Positions 44,394 through 53,782 of a DNA stretch of 64,000 nt are shown here, one piece after another. A program made the translations under genes and the position numbers. Every line of letters starts with the position of its first letter. Position 1 is the stretch's first letter. The notes beneath the pieces are model-generated. The model was given only the letters and a program-made list of their open reading frames with translations. It was not told the DNA's origin and made no database searches. Source of the DNA: Deltaproteobacteria bacterium (GTDB taxonomy: Bacteria; Bdellovibrionota; Bdellovibrionia; Bdellovibrionales; JAMPXM01); the NCBI GenBank assembly GCA_017302795.1, contig JAFLCB010000005.1, positions 124,001 to 188,000 of the forward strand, written 5' to 3'.

Positions 44394-45958
44394 ACAGTGG
44401 ACTCCGGCTTCACCATTCGACCGATGATCATCGAATCTCCGACTGTTTTTCGATCGAATCCCTGCACTTCTCTTCCGCCTAATGCCCGCTTAAATTCACC
44501 CGTTATCTTCCCACTTGCCATAACTAACAGTCGGTCCGACAGCGCAAATAATTCGTCAAGCTCGCTGGATATCACAAGGACTGCAGCTCCCTGGTCACGC
44601 GCTTGAATAATTTTTTCGTGAATTAGACGAACCGCTGCCAAATCAACACCGCGAGTTGGCTGATGCGCAACTAGAAGTTTTAATGGCCGAGATAACATTT
44701 CCCTAGCGAAAATGAGCTTCTGTTGATTACCCCCAGAGAGGCTCGAGGCTGGGGTCGCAAGCTCAGGGGCCCTGACGTCATAGGTTTCAGAAAACTTCTT
44801 AGCGCGCTCGTGCCATTCGTTTTTTTCAAGCCAAAATTTTTCTACATAGCCAATCGATGCATTCATCGTAACGGTCTCATCCATCCAAAGACCTTGATGA
44901 TGGCGATCTTCTGCCACAACCGCCAAGCCATCTCGCCGCAGCTCCGCCAGGCGTTTCGCCGATACTGACTCTGACGAATTGCTTTCGACATTTCGACCGA
45001 GGACTTGAACAGTTCCTGAAAACCGCTGCAGCCCCAATAAGCAGTTTACGAGTTCGGACTGACCCGAACCATCTACACCAGCAATTCCTAGAATCTCTCC
45101 CGAACGTATTGAAAGTGAAATTTTATGCAAGGATCGCGAGGTACCAGATTCAGCCGACAGATTCGAGACACACACAACCGGCTCCGGCTGCAGTTCTTTG
45201 GGAGCCGCTGAACGCGGTGACAATGGAGCAACGTCGCTGCCAACCATTGCTCTTACAACTTCATCGCGAGCAGTGTTTGCGATCATGCCCGCACCCACCA
45301 TTTTCCCAGCGCGCAAAACAGTCCATGTGTCGCAATGATCAAACACTTCCGATAGTTTGTGGGTGATTACAAAAACAGTACGACCTTGCTTCTTTAGCTG
45401 CTTCAATATTCCGAAAAGACTTTCGATCTCAATAGGAGAAAGAACTGCTGTAGGTTCGTCCAAAACAAGAATTTCAGCACGGCGAGCAATCAGCTTCAGA
45501 ATTTCTACTCGCTGCCGCTCTCCAACCGATAAATTGCCGACCGTTTCATACCAATTCAACTTAAGGTCAGAAGAGGGCAATAATGCCTCCAAGTCCCTTA
45601 TCGCTTTTTCACGCTTCAACCGACCGAAAAAGTCGACGGCTTCATGACCCAGCATAATGTTATCGATTACCGAAAGCGTTTCTACCAAAGTGAAGTGCTG
45701 TTGAACCATTCCAAGCCCGGCCCGGATCGCATCCGTCGGAGAAGAAAAATTCGCTAGCTTTCCTGATAAATGAACCCGGCCCTCCGACGCCTGCACAAGA
45801 CCGAAGAGGATTTTCATCATCGTCGATTTTCCTGCACCATTTTCGCCCAAAACAGCGTGGATCAAACCCTCTTCGAATTTCGCACTGACACTGTCCAAAG
45901 CCCGATACTTACTGGGCTCGCAGATGCGTGTAACACCAGTAAACTCGACCGCAATCAC
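44390..45958 (-). CDS. Nucleoside-type ABC importer, two-domain ATPase
   Basis: A 522-residue protein with two fused ABC domains. The first has intact GENGAGKST, NLSVGERQRVEILKLI and LVLDEPTAVLS; the second has the altered Walker A GVDGSGQSEL, LSGGNQQKLIFAREM and a VAHQPTRGVD stretch in place of the usual Walker B acid. This asymmetry is normal for RbsA/NupO-like ATPases, where only some sites hydrolyse ATP. It overlaps the binding-protein gene and the first permease gene by 4 bases each. Energy unit of the importer. Confidence 0.93.
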   Translation of the reverse strand: MIAVEFTGVTRICEPSKYRALDSVSAKFEEGLIHAVLGENGAGKSTMMKILFGLVQASEGRVHLSGKLANFSSPTDAIRAGLGMVQQHFTLVETLSVIDNIMLGHEAVDFFGRLKREKAIRDLEALLPSSDLKLNWYETVGNLSVGERQRVEILKLIARRAEILVLDEPTAVLSPIEIESLFGILKQLKKQGRTVFVITHKLSEVFDHCDTWTVLRAGKMVGAGMIANTARDEVVRAMVGSDVAPLSPRSAAPKELQPEPVVCVSNLSAESGTSRSLHKISLSIRSGEILGIAGVDGSGQSELVNCLLGLQRFSGTVQVLGRNVESNSSESVSAKRLAELRRDGLAVVAEDRHHQGLWMDETVTMNASIGYVEKFWLEKNEWHERAKKFSETYDVRAPELATPASSLSGGNQQKLIFAREMLSRPLKLLVAHQPTRGVDLAAVRLIHEKIIQARDQGAAVLVISSELDELFALSDRLLVMASGKITGEFKRALGGREVQGFDRKTVGDSMIIGRMVKPESTV

Positions 45959-47025
45959 TTCACTTCTTTCATCTTATAGAAGTCGGGCACCTTCACAGCG
46001 CCGCTGATGATTTGAGCCCGAACTGCTTCCAGTTTTTCCTGGTAGGGAGCGATGAGCGTTTTGTTGTGCTCGTCAACCGCATAGTCGATGCCTTTGTCTA
46101 TCAACCCGAACGACTGGGTACCAGCTTTGAAGTTCTTCTCGACTTCGGATTTGATCGCTTCATAAACTGCGTTATCAACCCGCTTCAACATACTGGTCAG
46201 CACCCGGCCTGGTTTTATTCCGTTTTGATTCGAATCAACGCCAATGACCAATGTCTTTTTTGAGGAGTCCGTCTCTACCGCGTCAAAAACCCCGATCCCA
46301 GATGCTCCGGCAGCAGCAAACAAAACGTCGGCTCCCTGGCTCATTTGCGAAAGTGCTAATTCGCGCCCTCGAGTAGGATTCGCCCAAGCTGAGGCAGTGA
46401 TTCCAACAAAACCATTCATTACCTTCACTTTTGGATTCGCTGCCGCTACTCCAGCTTCATAGGCGATTAGAAACCGGCGGACCAACGCGACGTCCATCCC
46501 GCCGACGAAGCCCACTTTTCCGGTCTTCGTTGCAAGCCCCGCCAAATACCCTACCAGGTAGCTACCTTCGTGCTCTTCAAACATAAGGCTAGACACATTC
46601 GGACCGTTGACCACCGAGTCAACAATTGCAAAATGCGTGTTGGGAAACTGCGGAGCTACCTTTTTGAGAGCATCAGCTTGCGCAAATCCGACGGCAATAA
46701 TCAGCGGAATTCCCCGTTCGGCAAACGTCCTCATGGCGGGCTCAAAGGCTGCATCGTCTGGACTCTCTACATCCTTCAATGTCAGCCCAAATTCTTTTGC
46801 TGCTCGCTCGGCACCCGCGACGGCTGCTGAGTTAAAAGACTTGTCGTCTTTTCCGCCTTTATCGAGGACAAGACCAATCGACATTCCAGACGTCGCTTTC
46901 TTTTCTTCTGCAGATGCGCCAAAGTCCGATTTCTTGGTGCAAGCACACAAAACGATCGGAAGCACCACTAGCGGCAGCCGCAAACCGCGCTTAAAAGATT
47001 TCTCGAAACCTCGAACTGATGACAT
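45955..47025 (-). CDS. bmpA: BMP-family substrate-binding lipoprotein of the importer
   Basis: A 356-residue lipoprotein (signal with VLCAC lipobox, Cys about residue 29). The binding fold begins GLVLDKGGKDDKSFNSAAV, the N-terminal signature of the BMP/Med/PnrA family (PF02608), which binds purine nucleosides in Treponema and nucleosides in Gram-positives. First gene of the operon bmpA-ATPase-permease-permease; GGAGGGCGCT precedes the ATG. A nucleoside ligand is the best inference. It is divergent from mtgA with about 42 bases between the starts. Confidence 0.92.
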   Translation of the reverse strand: MSSVRGFEKSFKRGLRLPLVVLPIVLCACTKKSDFGASAEEKKATSGMSIGLVLDKGGKDDKSFNSAAVAGAERAAKEFGLTLKDVESPDDAAFEPAMRTFAERGIPLIIAVGFAQADALKKVAPQFPNTHFAIVDSVVNGPNVSSLMFEEHEGSYLVGYLAGLATKTGKVGFVGGMDVALVRRFLIAYEAGVAAANPKVKVMNGFVGITASAWANPTRGRELALSQMSQGADVLFAAAGASGIGVFDAVETDSSKKTLVIGVDSNQNGIKPGRVLTSMLKRVDNAVYEAIKSEVEKNFKAGTQSFGLIDKGIDYAVDEHNKTLIAPYQEKLEAVRAQIISGAVKVPDFYKMKEVK

Positions 47026-47067
47026 AGCGCCCTCCGACGACTAAACTGTATTTATCCCTCACAATAA

Positions 47068-48069
47068 TTGCAGCTATTTTTCACAGTTCGCGTCGACTTG
47101 TTTGTCCCATCGCGTAAGTTCCAGTACAGTTTTCAAACGGTGATTCGACGCTTATTGCCCTTAGGCTGGTTTCTAATATCAATTCTCTGTGTGGGCGTCA
47201 TTGCGATCGCCTCAGGAACTTTATTTTTCGTCCTCATACCAGATGCTAAGGACCTCGATTCCTGTCTTACGACCACCATGCACGAAGTTCGACTTTGCCG
47301 AAAAGAGCCGTCTTACGTGCCGCTGGCTCAGATCTCCGAATCACTGCAAAATGCTATCATCGTGTCAGAAGACTCTGCTTTTTGGGATCATGAAGGCATC
47401 GATTGGATCGAGCTTCGAAAAAGTTTCGAAACAAATATCGAGAAAGGTCGATTCGCCCGTGGCGGTTCGACGATCACGCAGCAGTTAGCCAAAAACGTTT
47501 ATCTGTCGCCCGAAAAGTCGGTCCTTCGAAAAATTAAGGAAGCCGTCATAGCAACTCGGATCGAGCGACAATTTAAGAAAAAATTGATTCTCGAAAAATA
47601 TCTCAACGTCGTCGAGTTCGATAAAGACGTTTACGGAATAAAAAAAGCGGCTCAGCACTATTTCCAAACTACACCTCGCTCGCTGACCATTGCACAAAGC
47701 GCATGGCTGGCCTTTTTGTTGCCCAATCCGCCCAAGTATTCGATCAGCTTTCACCGAAACAAACTGACTCCCTTCGCCTTCAAACAAATGAGCGAGATCA
47801 TTAACCGTCTGGGACGGTTCAAAAAAATATCGGAAAGCGATCGCGCGGCAGCGCTGAACGAGGCGCGGTCCATGTTTGGCGGCCTCTCGGGCGAATCAAC
47901 GGAACTTTATGATGAGCTCGAGGAAGAGGGCGATCAGAGCGAACCCTCGAATGCGCCGGCGCAAACTCCAGCGCCCGAATCTGCGGCTGATTCCGAAAGT
48001 GATGCCGCGGCAGCTCCATCAACCGACCCTATCGATGAAGAATTGGGCAATTCGTCCAACGATCCTTGA
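47068..48069 (+). CDS. mtgA: Monofunctional peptidoglycan transglycosylase (GT51)
   Basis: Polymerises lipid II into glycan strands at the inner membrane. It has a single membrane segment (about residues 31-56), then the GT51 motifs: EDSAFWDHEGID (motif 1, catalytic Glu), RGGSTITQQLAKN (motif 2), RKIKEAVIATRIE (motif 3) and KKLILEKYLNVVEF (motif 4). There is no transpeptidase domain. The C-terminal 65 residues form an acidic Pro/Ala/Ser/Asp-rich tail absent from typical MtgA. The start is unsure: TTG at 47068 is the longest, GTG at 47140 places the membrane segment at the N-terminus; neither has a clear ribosome site. Confidence 0.9.
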   Translation: MQLFFTVRVDLFVPSRKFQYSFQTVIRRLLPLGWFLISILCVGVIAIASGTLFFVLIPDAKDLDSCLTTTMHEVRLCRKEPSYVPLAQISESLQNAIIVSEDSAFWDHEGIDWIELRKSFETNIEKGRFARGGSTITQQLAKNVYLSPEKSVLRKIKEAVIATRIERQFKKKLILEKYLNVVEFDKDVYGIKKAAQHYFQTTPRSLTIAQSAWLAFLLPNPPKYSISFHRNKLTPFAFKQMSEIINRLGRFKKISESDRAAALNEARSMFGGLSGESTELYDELEEEGDQSEPSNAPAQTPAPESAADSESDAAAAPSTDPIDEELGNSSNDP

Positions 48070-48198
48070 TCTTTCGACTCACCTTCCTCTGTTGAATTTA
48101 TATTCCATCGCGCCGCGATTGCGGAATGGTCTGGAATTCGGCTACTTGCTGTGTCGAACCCCCCAAGGATTGGGCCACTCAGAAAGTGAGTTTCTTTG

Positions 48199-48873
48199 AT
48201 GAACATTTCCACTTCGTTCAAGCTTCTGGTTAGCTTAGTTTTCTTTTTCTCTGTTTCGAACTCTGCAGCTTCGAACTCTGCAGCCACAAATGCCGTGGCT
48301 ATCGCAGAAGAAGCCGGCGAAAACGAAACAAATGTAATCGATGAATTAGACCCGTTTGCGGCGGACATCGAACAGCAACTTGAGCAGCTCGACCGCGAAT
48401 ACGAAAACGCGACCGACAAGTCTCCTTGGCTGGAAGGCAGCGGGCCAAACGCGCAAATGGCTCCGGGCAATACCTGTTACCGTTCGTCCTGCAAGGTCTA
48501 CATCCGAGTTCGTAAATCTGAACAACGTATGTATGTTTACGTCGACGGCAACCCCTACGGCGAATTCCTTGTCTCGTCGGGTGCGCCTGGGCGCGAAACT
48601 CCCAACTTTGACAAACATCCTAACGGACGAATTTACGACAAGTACTCATCGCGAACTTTTCCAGGTGGAGATTACCAAGGACTAGGAAACATGCCCTACG
48701 CCGTGTTCATTCACGGCGGGTTCGCTCTTCACGGAACCACAAAAGGCAATTTTAAATACCTAGGCCGAAAGGCTTCACACGGCTGCATTCGCCTACATCC
48801 GGACAACGCCTTCATCGTCAACCGTCTGGTTCGCGAGCACGGAATCTACAACACCTGGATCCACATCGACTGA
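48199..48873 (+). CDS. L,D-transpeptidase (YkuD family)
   Basis: A 224-residue exported enzyme that makes 3-3 peptidoglycan cross-links or attaches proteins to the wall. After a signal peptide (about 1-24) and an acidic, helical stretch (about 40-75), the catalytic domain (about 95-224) contains IHGGFALHGT and the active-site SHGCIRLHPDNA with Cys196 and His194. The ATG at 48199 is preferred over the adjacent TTG. It follows mtgA on the same strand, so wall polymerisation and cross-linking genes are paired. Confidence 0.92.
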   Translation: MNISTSFKLLVSLVFFFSVSNSAASNSAATNAVAIAEEAGENETNVIDELDPFAADIEQQLEQLDREYENATDKSPWLEGSGPNAQMAPGNTCYRSSCKVYIRVRKSEQRMYVYVDGNPYGEFLVSSGAPGRETPNFDKHPNGRIYDKYSSRTFPGGDYQGLGNMPYAVFIHGGFALHGTTKGNFKYLGRKASHGCIRLHPDNAFIVNRLVREHGIYNTWIHID

Positions 48874-48874
48874 T

Positions 48875-49693
48875 TCAGATCGATTGGTAAACATAGACAT
48901 GAGTGCGGTAGGGCATGCGAATCACCCCTTCCGCATTCATTGCTGATATAAATACATTTTCCATTTCATTCAGCGCGATTTTCCGTTCGGCAAGCGGCAA
49001 CGAAGCAATAAAGCTTATTGATGCCACGCGATCCCGCATCACCGCCAGGTCACCCACTTGATCGAAGCCGAAAGTCTGATAGCCCACTTCGCGAAAGGGA
49101 TTCGGGTGCCTCTGGAACCCGCTTTTCCAACGCATCGTTTTGTACCTGGGAACATCACTCTCATAGCGATCTAGTATTTTCGAAAGCCGCGAAACCCAGC
49201 TTGCGCCTGATTCATCTCTTAGATTCCAAATAAGTATCAGTCGCCCGCCAGGCCGCAAGACACGCGCGATTTCGCGAACCGCCTGCTCATAATTAAACCA
49301 GTGGAAAGCTTGGGCGACGGTCACAACATCGAAAAAGTTATCGTCAAACGGAATCTGCTCGGCGGTTCCCGGAAAAGCAATCACGGAAGGCAGCTTCTCA
49401 ATAAGTCGCTCGCGCATTTCAATAACCGGTTCGACCGCGAAAAGATCCCAAGCAGCGGGTTCGTTTACCAGGTTTGTGAACTTCCCTGTGCCAGCAGCCA
49501 GATCCAAAACTTTTGGTTTTCGTCTGCTCCCACTTGCGCCGTCTCCGCCAGTTACACCGGCCGTCAGATCATGGATAGTTTCGCGGATAAAAGAAAGCGC
49601 AGCCTCCGAATAACCCGGACGACCGCGCTCATATGCGTCGACAGAAGTGGAAAAACCCACGGCGGCTTTCTCGTGAATAGCTGCGCCGGTCAC
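48875..49693 (-). CDS. Class I SAM-dependent methyltransferase
   Basis: A 272-residue Rossmann-fold methyltransferase starting at GTG. Motif I is VLDLAAGTGKFT (about residues 62-73), motif II acid in FAVEP, then IPFDDNFFDVVTVAQAFHWF and LRPGGRLILIWN. This is the Methyltransf_11 type found in many small-molecule methyltransferases (COG2226-like). The substrate is not predictable. It lies 30 bases after typA, on the same strand, so it may be co-transcribed. Confidence 0.87.
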   Translation of the reverse strand: MTGAAIHEKAAVGFSTSVDAYERGRPGYSEAALSFIRETIHDLTAGVTGGDGASGSRRKPKVLDLAAGTGKFTNLVNEPAAWDLFAVEPVIEMRERLIEKLPSVIAFPGTAEQIPFDDNFFDVVTVAQAFHWFNYEQAVREIARVLRPGGRLILIWNLRDESGASWVSRLSKILDRYESDVPRYKTMRWKSGFQRHPNPFREVGYQTFGFDQVGDLAVMRDRVASISFIASLPLAERKIALNEMENVFISAMNAEGVIRMPYRTHVYVYQSI

Positions 49694-49723
49694 CTGCCTG
49701 ACCTCAATCTCAATCGCACCTCA

Positions 49724-51547
49724 TCAGTCAGCTGCTGCTGCCGAACGCTTACGCTTGTGCGGATCTAGTTCGCGGCAACGAATACGAATCGATAGCGGAG
49801 TCACTTCGATACACTCATCGTCGGTGATCCATTCCATAGACTGTTCAAGCGTCAAAAGCTTAATAGGCGTCAACTTCACAGCCTCGTCCGTTCCCGAGGC
49901 GCGAACGTTCGTTAGCTTCTTTTCGCGAGTACAGTTGACGACCAGATCGTTTTCTTTCGCGTGTTCGCCGATGACCATGCCGTCATAAACTTCAGTTCCT
50001 GGATGAATAAAGATCTTGCCACGTTCCTCTAAGTACCAAAGTGCGTAGGGAGTGGATTTGCCCTTGCGATCAGAAATCATCGATCCATTTTTACGGAACG
50101 TGATGTCGCCCTTGTAGGGCTCCCAGCCGCCAAATTGCGTATTCAGAAGACCGGTTCCACGAGTATCAGTCAGAAACTCAGAACGATAGCCAATCAGTCC
50201 TCGCGATGGAACATGGAACTCAATGCGAACACGGCCCGAGCCTTTGTTCACCATATTTGTCATGACCCCTTTTCGCGTTCCCATTTTTTCGGTCACGATC
50301 CCCGTGTACGCCTCGGCGACATCGACGACTGCGTTTTCCATCGGTTCCGATTTTACGCCATCAATGTTTTTGATGATGACCGTTGGTTTACCGATTTTGC
50401 ACTCGTAGCCTTCTCGGCGCATTTGTTCGACGAGAACACCTAACTGCAATTCGCCGCGACCAAGCAGCTTGAACGTTTCAGGACGATCGGTCATTTCCAA
50501 CCGAATCGCGACGTTCGTCATCACTTCGCGCTCAAGACGTTCGAGGATTTTTCGCGACGTCACACTTTTGCCTTCAAGACCCGCGAAAGGAGAGTCATTG
50601 ACCGACAACATCATTGCAACAGTTGGTTCTTCAACAACGATTCGCGGAAGCGGCTTCGGAGTGGCCACCGACGTAATAGTGTCGCCGATCGTCAGGTCTT
50701 CGAAGCCCGCTACGATCGCGATATCGCCAGCGACGATTTCCTTTACCGCAACCTGCTTCATGCCGTCGTAGGCGAAAAGCGCCGAAATCTTACTTTTCTT
50801 ATTGCCGTTTTCAGTCATTAGCAGAGCGTCGTCTCCGACACGCAAGACGCCGTTCAAAACGCGGCCGATACCAAGACGACCGACAAACGCGTTCCAGCCT
50901 AAGTTAGAAACCATAACCTGCAACACTTCCGCAGAGCTTGCTCGCGGTGCTGGGAACTTGTCCAAAATCATATCGAAAAGAACCGAAAGATCCGGCATCT
51001 TTACTTTTGGATCTGTCGAAGCCCAGCCTTCTCGAGCAACCGCGTATACGACTGGGAAGTCGGCTTGTTCTTCAGTCGCATCAAGGTCGATGAACAGATC
51101 GAAAATTTCATTCAAAACCTCGTCGATCCGCGAATCTGGGCGATCGATTTTGTTGATACAAACGATGACACGTTTGTTTTGCTCAAGCGCTTTCTTCAAA
51201 ACGAAGCGCGTTTGCGGAAGCGGGCCTTCAGACGCGTCGACCAAAAGAACAGCTCCTTCAACCATGTTGAGGATCCGCTCGACTTCACCGCCGAAGTCAC
51301 TGTGCCCGGGGGTATCGACGATGTTTACTTTGTGATCTTTGTAATAGAATGAAGCGTTTTTCGCGGCGATTGTGATACCGCGTTCTTTTTCAAGGTCCAT
51401 CGAGTCCATGACTCGTTCTTCGACGTGCTCGTTCGAACGAAACAAACCGCTCTGTTTTAACAAGTGATCAACCAACGTCGTTTTGCCGTGATCGACGTGA
51501 GCGATAATTGCGATGTTTCTGATTTTATCTGCCGTGATGTTTTCCAT
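49724..51547 (-). CDS. typA: Ribosome-associated GTPase TypA/BipA
   Basis: A 607-residue translational GTPase related to EF-G, which helps ribosome assembly and stress adaptation. G1 is AHVDHGKTT, followed by G2/switch RGITIAAKNASF, G3 DTPGHSDFGGEV and G4 NKIDRPDSR. The C-terminal region shows the TypA-specific RVRIEFHVPSRGLIGYRSEF. The basic tail (HKRKRSAAA) is common in the family. It sits between dusB and a methyltransferase on the same strand. EF-G and LepA are excluded by length and by the C-terminal domain. Confidence 0.97.
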   Translation of the reverse strand: MENITADKIRNIAIIAHVDHGKTTLVDHLLKQSGLFRSNEHVEERVMDSMDLEKERGITIAAKNASFYYKDHKVNIVDTPGHSDFGGEVERILNMVEGAVLLVDASEGPLPQTRFVLKKALEQNKRVIVCINKIDRPDSRIDEVLNEIFDLFIDLDATEEQADFPVVYAVAREGWASTDPKVKMPDLSVLFDMILDKFPAPRASSAEVLQVMVSNLGWNAFVGRLGIGRVLNGVLRVGDDALLMTENGNKKSKISALFAYDGMKQVAVKEIVAGDIAIVAGFEDLTIGDTITSVATPKPLPRIVVEEPTVAMMLSVNDSPFAGLEGKSVTSRKILERLEREVMTNVAIRLEMTDRPETFKLLGRGELQLGVLVEQMRREGYECKIGKPTVIIKNIDGVKSEPMENAVVDVAEAYTGIVTEKMGTRKGVMTNMVNKGSGRVRIEFHVPSRGLIGYRSEFLTDTRGTGLLNTQFGGWEPYKGDITFRKNGSMISDRKGKSTPYALWYLEERGKIFIHPGTEVYDGMVIGEHAKENDLVVNCTREKKLTNVRASGTDEAVKLTPIKLLTLEQSMEWITDDECIEVTPLSIRIRCRELDPHKRKRSAAAAD

Positions 51548-51615
51548 TAACCGTTTCCATTTCTGTTCGCTTCGTTCTCAAGTCTCAATATCAATTCATA
51601 TTCACTGTTTACCGT

Positions 51616-52659
51616 TTACCCGTGGCCACCCATCAAGAAGGCTTCCTGACTGGTGTCGGCCTGAACAAGGGCAGCAATACTATCGAAATATTCAAAGACG
51701 GCCTGAAGAGTGGCTTCCAGCGTTTCTTGCTGAAAAATCGTCTTTCGAAATTGCGAGGCGCCAGGATACCCGGTCGAGTACCACGAAGCAAATTTCTTCA
51801 TCTGCAGCATGATAAATCGCTCAGGCTGGTCGCCCTGGGCAAGGGCGCCGAATGCCTGGTGCAATCGCTCGAACAAAACCCCGAAGTTTTTATCACACAG
51901 AGGGACCTCCCCTGAGTGCAAGAGCCCTTGCGCCTGCCTAAAAATCCACGGATTCTTTAAACAGCCGCGGCCGATCATCACGCCGTCGCAATTTGATTCT
52001 TTCAAGCGCCGCACAGCGGTTTCAGCCGTCAAAATGTCTCCGTTGCCGATAATGGGAATTTTCGACTTCGATTTCACGTCCGCGATGAAGTCCCAGTCCG
52101 CCAAACCCGAATAACCGGCTGCTCGCGTTCGACCGTGAATGGCAACCCACGTCAGCCCTTCCTCGTAGGCAATCCTGGCAACTTCGACGGCATTACGCGA
52201 GTCATGATCCCATCCTGTTCGAATCTTGACTGTCACTGGAATAGAAACCGAGGACTTTACCGCCTTGAAAACAGACTCTACCGCCTTTAAATCACGCAAA
52301 ATGGCGGACCCAGCACCTTTCTTGACGACTTTTGGGACCGGGCAACCAAAGTTAAGGTCCACGAAATCAGCGCCACGACTTTCGACAACTTTGGCCGCGC
52401 GCCCAAGAATTTCAGGAGTTTCGCCGAAAAGTTGTATCCCAATCGGTCTCTGAACCGGTTCAAATTCCATAAGCTGTAAAGTTTTGCGACTTGCGTATTC
52501 AATCCCATGCGCAGAAACAAGTTCAGTGATCACGGTCCCGCAATCAAGTTCGCGCATCACAGATCGAAACGCGCAGTCCGTGATGCCCGCCATCGGCGCC
52601 AAGACGAAGGGCCTTCGCTTCAGTTCCACATTCAAATCAGTCACTGGATCAGCACCCAC
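51616..52659 (-). CDS. dusB: tRNA-dihydrouridine synthase (DusB type)
   Basis: A 347-residue FMN enzyme that reduces uridines in the tRNA D-loop. The TIM barrel shows VLAPMAGITDCAFR at the start, the catalytic Cys106 in DLNFGCPVPKVVKKGAG, TVKIRTGWD, AIHGRTRAAGYSG and IGNGDI, then VMIGRGCLKNPWIF, and a helical C-terminal tRNA-binding domain. The VPKVVKKGAG wording is that of the DusB subfamily. It starts at GTG, 68 bases before typA, likely in the same transcript. Confidence 0.95.
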   Translation of the reverse strand: MGADPVTDLNVELKRRPFVLAPMAGITDCAFRSVMRELDCGTVITELVSAHGIEYASRKTLQLMEFEPVQRPIGIQLFGETPEILGRAAKVVESRGADFVDLNFGCPVPKVVKKGAGSAILRDLKAVESVFKAVKSSVSIPVTVKIRTGWDHDSRNAVEVARIAYEEGLTWVAIHGRTRAAGYSGLADWDFIADVKSKSKIPIIGNGDILTAETAVRRLKESNCDGVMIGRGCLKNPWIFRQAQGLLHSGEVPLCDKNFGVLFERLHQAFGALAQGDQPERFIMLQMKKFASWYSTGYPGASQFRKTIFQQETLEATLQAVFEYFDSIAALVQADTSQEAFLMGGHG

Positions 52660-52795
52660 TTATTTCCCTAAGCCTTCGACATTGCAGCAAATGATGTAAA
52701 AGAAAGCCTGCTGCTATCTAGCGGATCGGTTTGCCGTCGGCAAGAAGCCGCCGGGCTTTGTTTACATTAAGACCGTTTTTTACTACGGTTTTCGT

Positions 52796-53782
52796 ATGGG
52801 ATTCATCTCGCCCACTGACATTGAAGCTCTTGCAAAAGTGCTCGCCCCTTACATCACGAAAACTCCCCTTGTCACTGGGGGCGGCGCCCTACGTCAGCTG
52901 TTTTTAAAGCGGGAAGACCTTCAATTGACCAACAGTTTTACCGTGCGTGCTGCTCTTGGAATTTTGCTGGGTCTGTCAGAAGAGCAAAAGAGCCGCGGCA
53001 TGATTTTGACGACCCCTGGAAATCTCGGCTGGGGCCTCGTATACGGGCTTCAGTGCCTGAACTTAAAAATGCGGCTGACGATCGTCATCCCGAAAGATGC
53101 AGTAGAAGCGAAACGGCTTGGCCTTCTGCAGGCCTTACACCCGGGAATTTCAGTTGTCCAAGACGGATTTGGCGAGCTTGAGCGCTATGAAATCGTCCGG
53201 AAAATTGCTCTCCGCGACGGGCTCGAGGAGCTTCAGCTAAAGAATCGAAAAGATGAGGTTGCCGCCAAAGGATCGATTGCCATTGAAATTCTCGAACAAC
53301 TTTCATTTGTAGCTGGCGCAGATCACAAGCGACCTCTTCGATTTTTCTGCCCCATCGGGTCGGGCGCCTTGGCGGCAGGCTGTGCGATTGTGCTTAAGAA
53401 CGCGATGGGCGAATGCGTAAAAATCATCGGCGCGGAACCTGCGTCGGCCAATGACTTTGCCCTGCTCTTTCATCAACGTACAGTCAGCACCGCCGCTGCG
53501 CCAATGAGCGTTGCGGACTCGCTAAGATCGCCTAAGGTTCGGGACGAGTATCGATCGACACTGCTCGCACTGATGGATGATGTCGTTGAGGTAAGCGAAA
53601 CAGAAATCATAGAAGCGATGCAACTTCTCAAGGAATCCAGTCAAATCGTGTCCGAGCCTTCATCTGCAATTTCTGTCGCCGGCTATTTGAAAAATCCGGC
53701 TTTTGATGGAAATTCTGTCGCCCTGTTGACGGCTTCGAACGTAGACACTGACCGCTTCCAGTTTCTAAAGTCAGCGCTCTGA
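52796..53782 (+). CDS. Threonine-dehydratase-like (PLP fold type II) protein lacking the PLP lysine
   Basis: A 328-residue homologue of serine/threonine dehydratases. The fold is clear: FLKREDLQLTNSFTVRAA in place of LKREDLQ..SFKxRGA, TTPGNLGWG in place of SSGNHGQG, a glycine loop PIGSGALAAG and the C-terminal VSEPSSAISVAGYL. The Schiff-base lysine is Thr49 (codon ACC at 52940-52942), so the normal dehydratase reaction is not possible. It either binds a ligand without covalent PLP or has another activity. No good ribosome site precedes the ATG; a short hairpin lies there. The 3' end overlaps the convergent acetyltransferase gene by 12 bases. Confidence 0.82.
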   Translation: MGFISPTDIEALAKVLAPYITKTPLVTGGGALRQLFLKREDLQLTNSFTVRAALGILLGLSEEQKSRGMILTTPGNLGWGLVYGLQCLNLKMRLTIVIPKDAVEAKRLGLLQALHPGISVVQDGFGELERYEIVRKIALRDGLEELQLKNRKDEVAAKGSIAIEILEQLSFVAGADHKRPLRFFCPIGSGALAAGCAIVLKNAMGECVKIIGAEPASANDFALLFHQRTVSTAAAPMSVADSLRSPKVRDEYRSTLLALMDDVVEVSETEIIEAMQLLKESSQIVSEPSSAISVAGYLKNPAFDGNSVALLTASNVDTDRFQFLKSAL

